Part shown: in pieces, positions 1 through 8,347 of the stretch
How positions within the stretch are numbered: the stretch's first letter is position 1
How the letters are laid out: the number at the start of each line of letters is the position of its first letter
Assembly (NCBI RefSeq): GCF_014199445.1
Contig: NZ_JACIJS010000005.1
Coordinates: 1-64,000, forward strand
From: Rubricella aquisinus
Lineage (GTDB): Bacteria; Pseudomonadota; Alphaproteobacteria; Rhodobacterales; Rhodobacteraceae
DNA length: 64,000 nucleotides
Reading direction: 5' to 3'
Program-made: the position numbers and the translations under genes
The notes under the pieces: generated by a model
The model's database searches: none
What the model was told of the DNA's origin: nothing
Seen by the model: only the letters and a program-made list of their open reading frames with translations

Positions 1-117
1 ACGAGCGGCCTTGACGCTCGGGCGAATCGTAGCCGCACAATCGGATGCGTGATTTGAGGAACAGACCTGTTCCTCAAACACCTCAGCGCAATCTTCTCTT
101 CTCGCGGCGCAGCCGCG
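1..117. repeat. Multi-hairpin intergenic repeat, copy A (left part cut by window edge)
   Basis: Bases 1-95 match 5039-5135 almost throughout. The element holds a near-palindrome whose arms read TTTGAGGAACAG and CTGTTCCTCAAA. It is followed by a perfect GC hairpin at 103-117 (CGCGGC, loop GCA, GCCGCG). It lies downstream of the DUF815 gene. The window starts inside it, so the first hairpin seen in copy B is lost here. Further right, 137-151 carries GGGAGCGTCAGCGAC, whose reverse complement is at 4899-4913, so a second shared module flanks both sites. Confidence 0.75.
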
Positions 118-174
118 CCACCCCCAACGGAAGGAGGGAGCGTCAGCGACCGAACGACGGGCGTGAGCGCTTTG

Positions 175-1017
175 TTATGTCAGGGAGATGCCCCGGCGAC
201 CCGCGAGGTCGGAGACATATTGCCACGCGACACGGCCAGAGCGGGCGCCGCGGGTGCGGGTCCATTCCGTGGCCTCCGCCCGCAGGGTCTCTTCAGCGAT
301 GTCGATCCCGAAATGATCGCAATACCCGCGGATCATCGCAAAATACGCGTCCTGGCCACAGGGATGGAACCCAAGCCACAGCCCGAACCGGTCCGACAGG
401 GATACTTTTTCTTCCACCGCTTCGGACGGGTTGATCGCGGATGATCTTTCATTCTCAATCATATCGCGCGGCATCAGGTGGCGGCGGTTTGACGTGGCAT
501 AAAAGAGGACATTCTCCGGTCGCCCTTCGATCCCGCCATCAAGCACCGCCTTGAGCGATTTGTAATGGCTGTCATCCTGATCGAAGGACAAGTCATCGCA
601 GAACAGCAAAAACCGTTCCTCTCGCCCCCTCAGATGCCGCATCAGCCGGGCGATGGAGGGCAGATCTTCGCGCAGGATTTCGATCAGTTTGAGACCCGGC
701 GCCTCTGCCACTGCCACCGCGTGAGCGGCCTTCACCAGCGAGGACTTGCCCATGCCGCGCGCGCCCCACAGCAGCACGTTGTTGGCGGCAAACCCTTTGG
801 CGAATTGCAAGGTATTGGCGACCAGCGTGTCGCGCGCGCGATCCACCCCGATCAAGAGATCAATCTCCACCCGCGCGACGCGCGACACAGGATCAAGCCG
901 GTCAGGCTCCGTATGCCAGACAAACGCCTCGGCGCTGTCAAAATCGGGGGTAGACAGCGCAGGCGGCGACATCCGCTCAAGCGCTTCAGCGATGCGGGTC
1001 AGCAGCGCGTCGTTCAT
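175..1017 (-). CDS. DUF815-type AAA+ ATPase
   Basis: 280-residue P-loop ATPase of the DUF815 family, found next to tat genes in many alphaproteobacteria; its cellular role is not established. Walker A is GARGMGKSS at about residues 85-93 and Walker B is LLFCDD at about 137-142. A conserved stretch SNRRHLMPRDM follows, where the sensor-type residues of this family lie. The ATG at 1015-1017 overlaps the tatC stop in an ATGA arrangement, so it is translated as the last gene of the tatABC operon. Length is normal for the family. Whether it acts on Tat substrates is not shown by the sequence. Confidence 0.85.
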   Translation of the reverse strand: MNDALLTRIAEALERMSPPALSTPDFDSAEAFVWHTEPDRLDPVSRVARVEIDLLIGVDRARDTLVANTLQFAKGFAANNVLLWGARGMGKSSLVKAAHAVAVAEAPGLKLIEILREDLPSIARLMRHLRGREERFLLFCDDLSFDQDDSHYKSLKAVLDGGIEGRPENVLFYATSNRRHLMPRDMIENERSSAINPSEAVEEKVSLSDRFGLWLGFHPCGQDAYFAMIRGYCDHFGIDIAEETLRAEATEWTRTRGARSGRVAWQYVSDLAGRRGISLT

Positions 1018-1901
1018 TTGGACGCGTCGTCCTTCACCTCACCCGGGCCGTCGATATCTTCGTCCCAGACGCCTGCCGCGCGCAACTCCCGCTCCCGCTT
1101 GCGATCCACCATCGCGACAAGGTTGATGGACACTTCATAAAGGCCATAGACCACCACAAACAGGATCAACTGGGTGACCACATCAGGTGGGGTCACAAGT
1201 GCGGCGACGATCAGGATGCCCACGACGGCATATTTGCGCACTTCGCGCAGGCCAGCGGCACTCACCAAGCCGGCCTTGCCCATGAGCGTCAACAGCACCG
1301 GAAGCTGGAAACACAGGCCAAAGGCCATGATGAATTTCAACGTCAGATCAAGGGATTCCCGGACGGAGCCAAGGAACACCGTCGAAAGCTCCTCATCGGG
1401 TGTCGCCACTTCGCCCGTATTGCCCGCGATCAATTGCGTGAGCGCGGGGATCACATCGGAAAAGCCGATAAAGAAGTTCATCGCCAAGGGCGTTACGACA
1501 TAATGCGCGAACGCGGCCCCCATCACGAACAGAATCGGGGAGGCCAGAACGAAGGGCATGAAGGCCGCTTTCTCCTCCCGATAAAGGCCCGGCGCGATGA
1601 ACCGCCATAGCTGGAACGCGATGATCGGGAAGGCGAGCGCCAATCCGCCCAGCATGGAGATGCGGATCAAGACGAAGAACTTTTCCTGCGGTGCGGTGAA
1701 GATCAGGCGCGGGTCCTGCCCGCGCGCGCGCAGCACGTCGGAGATCGGCTCTGCGAGGAAATTCAGGATCGGTTCGGCCACCGTGAAACACAGCACCATC
1801 GCCACCACGAATGCGCCCAGCGCGCGGATGACCCGCGTGCGCAACTCCGTCAGATGATCGACGAGCGACATGGCGGATGGATCGGTGTCGTGCTGGCTCA
1901 T
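1014..1901 (-). CDS. tatC: Sec-independent protein translocase TatC
   Basis: 295-residue polytopic inner-membrane protein, the core of the twin-arginine translocase that recognises RR signal peptides of folded proteins. It opens with the typical SLVDHLTELRTRV amphipathic start. Six hydrophobic segments follow, including the conserved APQEKFFVLIRIS and LYREEKAAFMPFV regions. The C-terminal tail is charged (KRERELR and an acidic end). The start ATG at 1901 lies 18 bp after the tatB stop. The stop overlaps the next gene by 4 bp. Family, order and length all agree. Confidence 0.97.
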   Translation of the reverse strand: MSQHDTDPSAMSLVDHLTELRTRVIRALGAFVVAMVLCFTVAEPILNFLAEPISDVLRARGQDPRLIFTAPQEKFFVLIRISMLGGLALAFPIIAFQLWRFIAPGLYREEKAAFMPFVLASPILFVMGAAFAHYVVTPLAMNFFIGFSDVIPALTQLIAGNTGEVATPDEELSTVFLGSVRESLDLTLKFIMAFGLCFQLPVLLTLMGKAGLVSAAGLREVRKYAVVGILIVAALVTPPDVVTQLILFVVVYGLYEVSINLVAMVDRKRERELRAAGVWDEDIDGPGEVKDDASK

Positions 1902-1918
1902 GGATGAGTGGCCTTTGC

Positions 1919-2395
1919 TCAGGCGTCCTTGCGGGCGGGTGCCGGATCGGGTGCTTCGGTCGGCGTGGGTTCAGGCAAATCGGTCGGTGCTTCGGCCTCG
2001 GGGGCTGCGGCTTCTGCCGCGGCAGGGGGCGTCCATGTTTCGGCAGCGGCATTTGCGGCCTCAACCTGCGCCTTGCGCGCAGCCGCGCGCTCTGCCTGCT
2101 TTTCCACGTCGAGCATATCGGATTTGAAGCTCTGCGCGTAATCGCGGGCCGCATCGGATGCCGATTTCAGCGGATCCGCCGCCTGTTTCATCGTTTTGGC
2201 AATATCGCCCACGCCATCAAGATCGGCCTCCCGCGCGGCGTCGTTCATCGCGCGCTGAAACTCGCGCGCCATGCCGCGCGCCTTGCCGACATATTGGCCG
2301 ACCGTGCGGAACATGCGCGGCAAGTCCTTCGGGCCGACAACAATCAGGGCAACGACGCCGACGACCGCCAGCTCATAGAATCCGATGTCAAACAT
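1919..2395 (-). CDS. tatB: Sec-independent protein translocase TatB
   Basis: 158-residue TatB. An N-terminal membrane helix (about residues 2-20, [17 protein letters not shown]) runs into the conserved [15 protein letters not shown] hinge. An amphipathic helix follows, then a long Ala/Pro/Glu-rich tail (about 100-158) typical of alphaproteobacterial TatB. It joins TatC to form the substrate receptor. It sits between tatA (24 bp upstream) and tatC, with a clear ATG at 2393-2395. The tail is low complexity and should be poorly conserved. Confidence 0.95.
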   Translation of the reverse strand: MFDIGFYELAVVGVVALIVVGPKDLPRMFRTVGQYVGKARGMAREFQRAMNDAAREADLDGVGDIAKTMKQAADPLKSASDAARDYAQSFKSDMLDVEKQAERAAARKAQVEAANAAAETWTPPAAAEAAAPEAEAPTDLPEPTPTEAPDPAPARKDA

Positions 2396-2419
2396 GGGCT
2401 AAAGCCGGATCGCGGGCGA

Positions 2420-2632
2420 TCAGGCCTTGTCCTTCTCGGTGGAGGCCACGGTGTCTTGCGTGGACTCCGCGATTTTCTTGTCCTCTTCCGCGCCCTCGGC
2501 GACGCCCTTTTTGAAGCTGGTGATGCCTTTGCCGACTTCACCCATCAAAGACGCGATCTTGCCCCGGCCAAACAGCACGAGCACCACAACCGCGATAACG
2601 AGAAAGCCCATGGGGCCAATATTGTTGAGCAT
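2420..2632 (-). CDS. tatA: Sec-independent protein translocase TatA
   Basis: 70-residue TatA. One N-terminal membrane helix is followed by the signature [17 protein letters not shown] and an amphipathic, then acidic and lysine-rich, tail. TatA oligomerises to form the transport path once the TatBC-substrate complex is made. It is the first gene of the tatA-tatB-tatC-DUF815 operon, and the promoter is expected in 2633-2731. The ATG at 2630-2632 has an upstream purine-rich GGGAGCG. Confidence 0.95.
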   Translation of the reverse strand: MLNNIGPMGFLVIAVVVLVLFGRGKIASLMGEVGKGITSFKKGVAEGAEEDKKIAESTQDTVASTEKDKA

Positions 2633-2731
2633 GGAACGCTCCCTTAGCTATGTCACGAGTCAGCCGAGGGTGTGCCCCCGATCCTTGTTCGCCCTATAGA
2701 TACGCACTCAGGGCGCGGGGTTCAAACGCTA

Positions 2732-3868
2732 TCACGCCGAATGTGGCGGGTAATCCCGTTCAAACGGGCTGGAAACCTTGGTTTGATGGGCGCAAGGAAA
2801 CACAAAACAGCGGTCCCGGCGCAAGGAAAGCCACAAGGGCGTGCCCTTTGGCGGCAGGAATACGCCGGGGATGGTCGCCCGGATGACGGAGCGGTCCTGC
2901 TCCATCTCAAACTCCACGAGTGACTGATTGCCGATAAAGCGCGCGCGCAGCACATGGCCCCGCGCCGGGCTGCCCCGTTCCGGCGTTTCGCGCGGCGGGC
3001 CATCTTTCCGGTCAAAATCGAGATGCAGATGCTGGGGGCGAAAGATGATCTCCACATCCGCGTCATCGACCAGCCCCGGTGTCAGAAACCGCCCAAAAGG
3101 CGTGCTGGCCTGACGATCCTTCACGCTGCTGTGCAGCACGTTGATGTCCGAGAAAAAGCCCGCCGCGTCCTTATCCACCGGTGTGTTGTAGATATTATAG
3201 GGCGCGCCCACTTGCACGATCCGCCCGGCCCGCATCAATGCGATCTGATCGGCCATGCGCATGGCCTCTTCTGGCTCATGGGTCACAAGAAGGACAGCCG
3301 TGCCCTCCTCCTTCAGGATATCGAGCGTCGCGTCGCGCACATCATCGCGCAGCCGATTATCGAGCCCGGAGAAGGGCTCATCCATCAGCAAAACGCGCGG
3401 ACGCGGGGCAAGCGCGCGCGCAAGGGCAACGCGCTGCTGCTCCCCGCCAGAAAGTTGGTGCGGATATTTGCGCTCATAGCCCGTCAGCCCAACACGGGTG
3501 AGCAGATCGCGGACACGCGCGGCTTTCTCCGCCTTTGGAACGCTGAGGCCAAATGCGATATTGCCCGCCACATCCAGATGCGGAAACAGCGCGAAATCCT
3601 GAAACATCAGCCCGACATTGCGCTGTTCGGGGGGCAAGGTCAGGGTGCCATCGGCCACTACCTGCCCGTCAATGCGCACCACGCCGCTGCTTGGCCCCTC
3701 GACGCCCGCGGCGATGCGCAGCGTTGTGGATTTGCCGCATCCCGATGGGCCAAGAAGGCACGTCACCTGCCCCGGCGCAAGCGACAGGGACACGTCATCC
3801 ACCACCCGCTGTCCATCATAGACGCGGCTGACATGCTCCAGCTCCAATCGTGGTGGTGTGAGGCCCAT
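2732..3868 (-). CDS. ABC transporter ATP-binding protein (Fe3+/FbpC-like)
   Basis: 378-residue ABC ATPase. Walker A is GPSGCGKST (40-48), the signature is LSGGEQQ (139-145), Walker B is LLMDEP (160-165) and the switch His is in VTHEPEEA. A C-terminal TOBE-like region (about 240-360) places it near FbpC/PotA-type importers for ferric iron or similar solutes. No permease or binding protein lies beside it, so the substrate is a guess. About 15 residues trail the usual end. The ATG is at 3866-3868. Confidence 0.85.
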   Translation of the reverse strand: MGLTPPRLELEHVSRVYDGQRVVDDVSLSLAPGQVTCLLGPSGCGKSTTLRIAAGVEGPSSGVVRIDGQVVADGTLTLPPEQRNVGLMFQDFALFPHLDVAGNIAFGLSVPKAEKAARVRDLLTRVGLTGYERKYPHQLSGGEQQRVALARALAPRPRVLLMDEPFSGLDNRLRDDVRDATLDILKEEGTAVLLVTHEPEEAMRMADQIALMRAGRIVQVGAPYNIYNTPVDKDAAGFFSDINVLHSSVKDRQASTPFGRFLTPGLVDDADVEIIFRPQHLHLDFDRKDGPPRETPERGSPARGHVLRARFIGNQSLVEFEMEQDRSVIRATIPGVFLPPKGTPLWLSLRRDRCFVFPCAHQTKVSSPFERDYPPHSA

Positions 3869-4015
3869 CCCCGGACGGCTCCGTTATTCCTTACTAAAAC
3901 GATTATCTTTCTGACTGTGAACTAGCAATCAGAATAGGACATCGCAAGCGCATGACCGGGACAAGGGATGAATTTGATCAACGGCTGAAGACAGACGATA
4001 ACCAAAAAAGACAAG

Positions 4016-4043
4016 GACGCCGAAGGATCAACCCTCCGGCGTC
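4016..4043 (-). terminator. Probable terminator of the SDR gene
   Basis: Arms GACGCCGAAGG (4016-4026) and CCTCCGGCGTC (4033-4043) pair with one mismatch. On the minus strand the hairpin is followed after seven bases by a run of six T. It sits directly after the SDR stop at 4050-4052. Confidence 0.65.
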
Positions 4044-4049
4044 GCTTGA

Positions 4050-4829
4050 TCAAAGCGTCGCGTTCACGCCGCCGCCATCATGCAGGATGTTCTGCCCGAC
4101 GATGAACCCGGCATGTTGGGAGCAAAGGAACGCGCAGGTCGCGCCAAACTCGGCAGAAGTGCCATAGCGACGCGTGGGAATGGTGGCCTCACGGTTTTTG
4201 CGCGCCTGCTCCACACTGATGCCCTGTGCCTTTGACACGCCACCATCCAGTGCAACAGCCCGGTCCGTGGCGTGAATACCCGGCAGGAGGTTATTGATGT
4301 TCACCCCATGCTCGGCCACCTGACGGGACGTGCCTGCGACGTAGCCCGTGAGGCCCGCACGCGCCGAATTCGACAAACCGAGAACCGGGATCGGGGCTTT
4401 CACGGATTGGGAGGTGATGTTGACCACCCGGCCCCATTTCCGCTCAATCATACCTGGCAGCACCGCCTTGATCAGCATGATCGGGGTGATCATGTTGGCC
4501 TGTAGTGCCGCCTCAAAATCGCTTTCGTCCCAGTCGGACCACATGCCGGGGGGCGGGCCGCCTGCGTTGTTGACGAGGATATCCGGCGATGGGGCCTCCG
4601 CCAGCACCTGCTCGCGGCCCTCTTTCGTGGTGATGTCGCAGGCAACGGAGGTGACGGTCACGCCATATGTGCTGCGGATATGCTCCGCGGTCTCCAAAAG
4701 CGGCCCTTCGGTGCGGGCATTGAGGACAAGGTTCACCCCCGCCTCCGCCAACGCCTCAGCGCAGCCCCGTCCGAGCCCCTTTGAGCTTGCGCACACAATC
4801 GCCGTTTTCCCTTTGATCCCCAGATCCAT
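4050..4829 (-). CDS. Atypical short-chain dehydrogenase/reductase
   Basis: 259-residue Rossmann SDR. The N-terminal cofactor motif is ASSKGLGRG (about 14-22), NNAGG follows beta-4, and NITSQS carries the usual serine region. Where classical SDRs have YxxxK this protein reads SNSAR, so both the catalytic Tyr and Lys are replaced. This is known for a subset of SDRs often misnamed 3-oxoacyl-ACP reductases. The ATG at 4829 is preferred to an upstream in-frame start because of GGGAGAAT just before it and because the fold begins there. Substrate unknown. Single gene with its own terminator. Confidence 0.85.
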   Translation of the reverse strand: MDLGIKGKTAIVCASSKGLGRGCAEALAEAGVNLVLNARTEGPLLETAEHIRSTYGVTVTSVACDITTKEGREQVLAEAPSPDILVNNAGGPPPGMWSDWDESDFEAALQANMITPIMLIKAVLPGMIERKWGRVVNITSQSVKAPIPVLGLSNSARAGLTGYVAGTSRQVAEHGVNINNLLPGIHATDRAVALDGGVSKAQGISVEQARKNREATIPTRRYGTSAEFGATCAFLCSQHAGFIVGQNILHDGGGVNATL

Positions 4830-5010
4830 CTTATTCTCCCTAATGTTTGCTTGGGTCAGAGTTAGCGCATTGCCGCCCGGGCGCAACCCTCCCGCACGTC
4901 GCTGACGCTCCCTTTGGGCCGGGCGCCGCGCCTTACGGCGCGGCGGTGCCTCCGGCGGGGTATATTTGAAGAAAGTGAATTGGGGTTTGCGTTAACAGAG
5001 CAGCCACCGC

Positions 5011-5155
5011 GATTCGGCCGTGGGTCAAGGCCCGAGGCACGAGCGGCCTTGACGCGCGGGCGAATCGTGACCCCCACAATTGAACGGGTGATTTGAGTAA
5101 CAGACCTGTTCCTCAAATCACCTCAGCGCAATCTTAAACCGGCGCGCAGCGCCGG
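5011..5155. repeat. Multi-hairpin intergenic repeat, copy B (complete)
   Basis: Three hairpins in a row. The first has arms 5011-5032 and 5045-5066 (19 of 22 positions pair, 12-base loop). The second has arms 5087-5103 and 5106-5122 (16 of 17 pair, 2-base loop). The third is 5139-5155 (CCGGCGC, loop GCA, GCGCCGG, perfect). 5039-5135 matches window bases 1-95. It lies between the divergent SDR and prfC genes. It resembles a REP/MITE-like dispersed element; an RNA role is not excluded. Confidence 0.8.
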
Positions 5156-5246
5156 CCAGGCCCAAGGGCTTTTGATGCATCTTTGATGCAGCACAAGCAT
5201 GCGGGAGCGCTTTCCCTTCTGCTCGTGCTCCGCTATATGCCAGCGC

Positions 5247-6857
5247 ATGTTAGATCGCGCCCATAACCTCCCCGCTCTTCCGCCGGAAATTGCCCGGCGG
5301 CGGACCTTTGCCATTATCTCTCACCCGGATGCGGGCAAGACGACGCTGACCGAAAAGTTCCTCCTTTATGGTGGTGCGATCCAGATGGCGGGCCAAGTCC
5401 GGGCCAAGGGGGAGGCGCGGCGCACGCGGTCCGACTTCATGCAGATGGAGAAGGACCGGGGCATCTCCGTTTCCGCCTCCGCCATGTCGTTTGAGTTTGG
5501 CGATTATTGGTTCAATCTGGTGGACACGCCCGGGCACTCCGACTTCTCCGAGGATACCTACCGCACGCTCACCGCCGTGGACGCGGCTGTCATGGTGATC
5601 GACGGGGCCAAAGGGGTGGAAAGCCAAACCCAAAAGCTCTTTGAAGTGTGCCGACTGCGCGATCTGCCGATCCTGACTTTCTGTAACAAGATGGACCGGG
5701 AAAGCCGCGATGTTTTCGACATTATCGACGAAATTCAGGAAAACCTTGCGATCGACGTGACCCCGGCAAGCTGGCCCATCGGGATCGGGCGGGATTTCTT
5801 GGGGGCCTATGATATGCTCCATGACCGGTTGGAGCTGATGGATCGCACGGACCGCAACACCGTCGCAGAAAGCATCAAGATCGAAGGCCTCGATGATCCG
5901 AAACTGGCCGAGCATATCCCCGCCCCCCTGCTGGAAAAGCTGCGCGAGGATGTGGAGATGGCGCGCGAATTGCTGCCGCCGTTCAGCCGTCAGGATTTCC
6001 TTGATGGCAGCCTGACGCCGATCTGGTTCGGCTCCGCGATCAACAGTTTCGGCGTGCAGGAATTGATGAAGGGGATTGGCGAGTTCGGGCCGGAGCCTCA
6101 GGTGCGCCCGGCAGAACCGCGCGCCGTAAGCGCGGATGAGACCAAGGTCTCGGGCTTTGTGTTCAAGGTGCAGGCCAATATGGACCCCAAGCACCGCGAC
6201 CGCGTTGCGTTTGTGCGGCTCTGCTCAGGGCATTTCAAGCGGGGCATGAAACTCACCCATGTCCGCTCGAAGAAGCCGATGGCGATCAGCAATCCCGTCA
6301 TGTTTCTGGCCAGCGACCGGGAATTGACCGAAGAGGCTTGGGCGGGTGACATCATCGGCATCCCCAACCACGGGCAATTGCGCATCGGCGACGCGTTGAC
6401 TGAAGGAGAGATGCTGCGGTTTTCCGGCATTCCGTCCTTCGCGCCGGAATTGCTGCAATCGGTGCGCTCCACCGATCCGATGAAGGGCAAGCATCTGGAA
6501 AAGGCGCTGATGCAATTTGCCGAAGAGGGCGCGGCCAAGGTGTTCAAGCCGATGATCGGCTCGGGCTTTATCGTCGGGGTCGTGGGGGCGTTGCAGTTTG
6601 AGGTTCTGGCCAGCCGGATCGAGCTGGAATACGGCATCCCCGTGCGCTTTGAGCCGAGCCAGTTTACCTCAGCGCGCTGGATCACCGGACCGCAAGACAA
6701 ACTCAATGCGTTCATGAACGTAAACAAGAGCCACATGGCGACGGATCACGATGGTGACACTGTCTATCTCACGCGCCTGAAATGGGACATCGACCGGGTG
6801 GAGCGGGATCAGCCCGATCTGACCCTGTCCGCAACCAAAGAGATGCTCGGCGGGTGA
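5247..6857 (+). CDS. prfC: Peptide chain release factor 3
   Basis: 536-residue translational GTPase that recycles RF1/RF2 from the ribosome after peptide release. G1 is HPDAGKTTLTEK, the G2 region carries RGISVSASAMSFE, G3 is DTPGHSDF, G4 is NKMDR, and elongation-factor-type domains II and III follow. I start it at the ATG at 5247 (MLDRAHNLP...), since the upstream 16 codons do not look like RF3. A strong hairpin covers the stop codon. It stands alone. Confidence 0.95.
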   Translation: MLDRAHNLPALPPEIARRRTFAIISHPDAGKTTLTEKFLLYGGAIQMAGQVRAKGEARRTRSDFMQMEKDRGISVSASAMSFEFGDYWFNLVDTPGHSDFSEDTYRTLTAVDAAVMVIDGAKGVESQTQKLFEVCRLRDLPILTFCNKMDRESRDVFDIIDEIQENLAIDVTPASWPIGIGRDFLGAYDMLHDRLELMDRTDRNTVAESIKIEGLDDPKLAEHIPAPLLEKLREDVEMARELLPPFSRQDFLDGSLTPIWFGSAINSFGVQELMKGIGEFGPEPQVRPAEPRAVSADETKVSGFVFKVQANMDPKHRDRVAFVRLCSGHFKRGMKLTHVRSKKPMAISNPVMFLASDRELTEEAWAGDIIGIPNHGQLRIGDALTEGEMLRFSGIPSFAPELLQSVRSTDPMKGKHLEKALMQFAEEGAAKVFKPMIGSGFIVGVVGALQFEVLASRIELEYGIPVRFEPSQFTSARWITGPQDKLNAFMNVNKSHMATDHDGDTVYLTRLKWDIDRVERDQPDLTLSATKEMLGG

Positions 6858-6884
6858 TCCCTCCCCACCTGCCGAGCATCCTTT
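6842..6884 (+). terminator. prfC: prfC terminator overlapping its stop codon
   Basis: Arms GATGCTCGGCGGGTG (6842-6856) and CACCTGCCGAGCATC (6866-6880) pair with one mismatch, followed by CTTT. It includes the prfC stop and may also serve the convergent gene at 6887. Confidence 0.7.
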
Positions 6885-6886
6885 GA

Positions 6887-7156
6887 CTACGACCAGCCAC
6901 CGCCGTCTGTTTCCCGCGCCTTGCGCAAGCTACGCACGGCATCCGTGTCGTAGCGTTTCCCCGTGCGCACTGCGGTCGCGTTATGGGCCTTGCGGCGTGC
7001 TGTCATCAGGCGCGTCAGGCGCGTGAGCACGAACAGGGTCACCAACAGGGCGAAACAGCCCCAAAGCGTAAAGGCGATGTCGGAGCCGGCCATATGCCGT
7101 AAAGTCTGAAAACTGGTTGCCGCGGCCTCTGCCCCACCCTCGATGAGATCACGCAT
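6887..7156 (-). CDS. Small single-pass membrane protein, unknown
   Basis: 89 residues with one clear membrane helix (about residues 30-48, IAFTLWGCFALLVTLFVL). A basic stretch TRLTRLMTARRKAHN follows directly, then a charged tail. I do not recognise the family. The ATG at 7154-7156 is preceded by AGGAAAG. It is convergent with prfC and lies downstream of, and in the same direction as, fpr (143 bp away), so it may be co-transcribed with fpr or have its own promoter. Confidence 0.65.
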   Translation of the reverse strand: MRDLIEGGAEAAATSFQTLRHMAGSDIAFTLWGCFALLVTLFVLTRLTRLMTARRKAHNATAVRTGKRYDTDAVRSLRKARETDGGGWS

Positions 7157-7299
7157 ACGCTTTCCTTCTCACTCCAACATCGTCTTTACAAGATGAAGTG
7201 TTGGGGGAGAAAAGCGGCGCAAAATCGGCGTTCACGATGACGTGAGGGGGCAATTTTGTGACAGGTTTATGACGCGCTCACCCTAGGGTTGCGCACCCC

Positions 7300-8112
7300 T
7301 CAATCCACAAAGGCTTTTTCGATCACGAAGTGGCCGGGGCTGCTGTTGGAGCCTTCATCCATCCCGATATCTTCGCAGATTTTCTTGTGATCCTGAAGCA
7401 TCGCCATGGAGCCGCAGATCATCACGCGGTCCGTCTCAACCGACAGAGGTGCGCCGGTGACATCGGCAAACCGACCATCGCGCAGCCAGTCGGTCATCCG
7501 GCCCATTTGCGGGCTTTCCTGCCGCGTGGTGGTGGGCACGAACAAAAGCTTGTCCCCCACGATCTCCGACAGCATCTCATCGCCGCGGATCTGTTCGATC
7601 AGGTGGTGGCCGTAATCCAACTCATGCAGATCGCGGCAGGTCTGGGTCAGGATCACCTGTTCAAACTTGTCATAGGTTTCGGGATCCCGAATGATGGACG
7701 CGAATGGCGCGATCCCCGTCCCGGTGGAGAACAGCACCAACCGCTTGCCCGGGATCAGCGCATCATGGACGAGCGTGCCGACAGGCTTGGCCCGCATCAC
7801 GATCTCATCCCCCGGTTTCAGATGTTGCAGGCGGGAGGTTAGCGGGCCGTCCTCGACCTTGATCGAATAAAACTCCAATTCCTCCGCCCAATTTGGCGAC
7901 GCGATGGAATAGGCCCGGACAAGCGCCTTTTCTCCATCCACAAGACCGATCATCACGAACTCGCCCGAGCGGAACCGCAGGCTGGAAGGCCGTTCACAAG
8001 TGAAGGAAAAGGTCCGATCCGTCCAATGATGCACGTCATGCACCTTGAGGAAGGTCACGCCCTTCAGGCCCTTGGGCAGCGCGTCAGCGGGGGTGGCGGA
8101 AGAATAGGTCAT
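7300..8112 (-). CDS. fpr: Ferredoxin--NADP(+) reductase
   Basis: 270-residue bacterial-type FAD-dependent ferredoxin/flavodoxin-NADP+ reductase. The FAD motif RAYSIASPN is followed by EEFY-type strands. The NADP-binding FSTGTGIAPFASI comes next, then MICGSM, with the C-terminal end VIEKAFVD typical of this subclass. The start is set at the ATG at 8112 (MTYSSATP), with GGAGTAT upstream, because residues ahead of it are not part of the family. It is divergent from the helicase gene. Likely roles are electron supply to ferredoxin-dependent enzymes and redox stress response. Confidence 0.92.
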   Translation of the reverse strand: MTYSSATPADALPKGLKGVTFLKVHDVHHWTDRTFSFTCERPSSLRFRSGEFVMIGLVDGEKALVRAYSIASPNWAEELEFYSIKVEDGPLTSRLQHLKPGDEIVMRAKPVGTLVHDALIPGKRLVLFSTGTGIAPFASIIRDPETYDKFEQVILTQTCRDLHELDYGHHLIEQIRGDEMLSEIVGDKLLFVPTTTRQESPQMGRMTDWLRDGRFADVTGAPLSVETDRVMICGSMAMLQDHKKICEDIGMDEGSNSSPGHFVIEKAFVD

Positions 8113-8217
8113 GGCAGATACTCCGAAGTCTTGTAGGCGCTCTACCGCAATCTTTGGCCAGTCAAAACCCTCTCTAGTGACGCAGCGCGCAAATTGCCGC
8201 AATTTTGAGTGTTTTCG

Positions 8218-8247
8218 TTGACTTTTCCCCCTGCCGCACCCTATATC
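8218..8247 (+). promoter_or_regulatory. Probable sigma-70 promoter of the RhlE-type helicase
   Basis: TTGACT at 8218-8223 and TATATC at 8242-8247 are separated by 18 bases, about 100 bp before the helicase ATG. No operator was recognised. Confidence 0.5.
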
Positions 8248-8347
8248 GCGCTAACTTGAATGAAGGTGCCAATGCGGGTGCCTCTGGTCGCGTAAGAGAG
8301 TGCGGCCCCATGAACCCAGCCGCTCAATTACTGACCAAAGGACCGGA

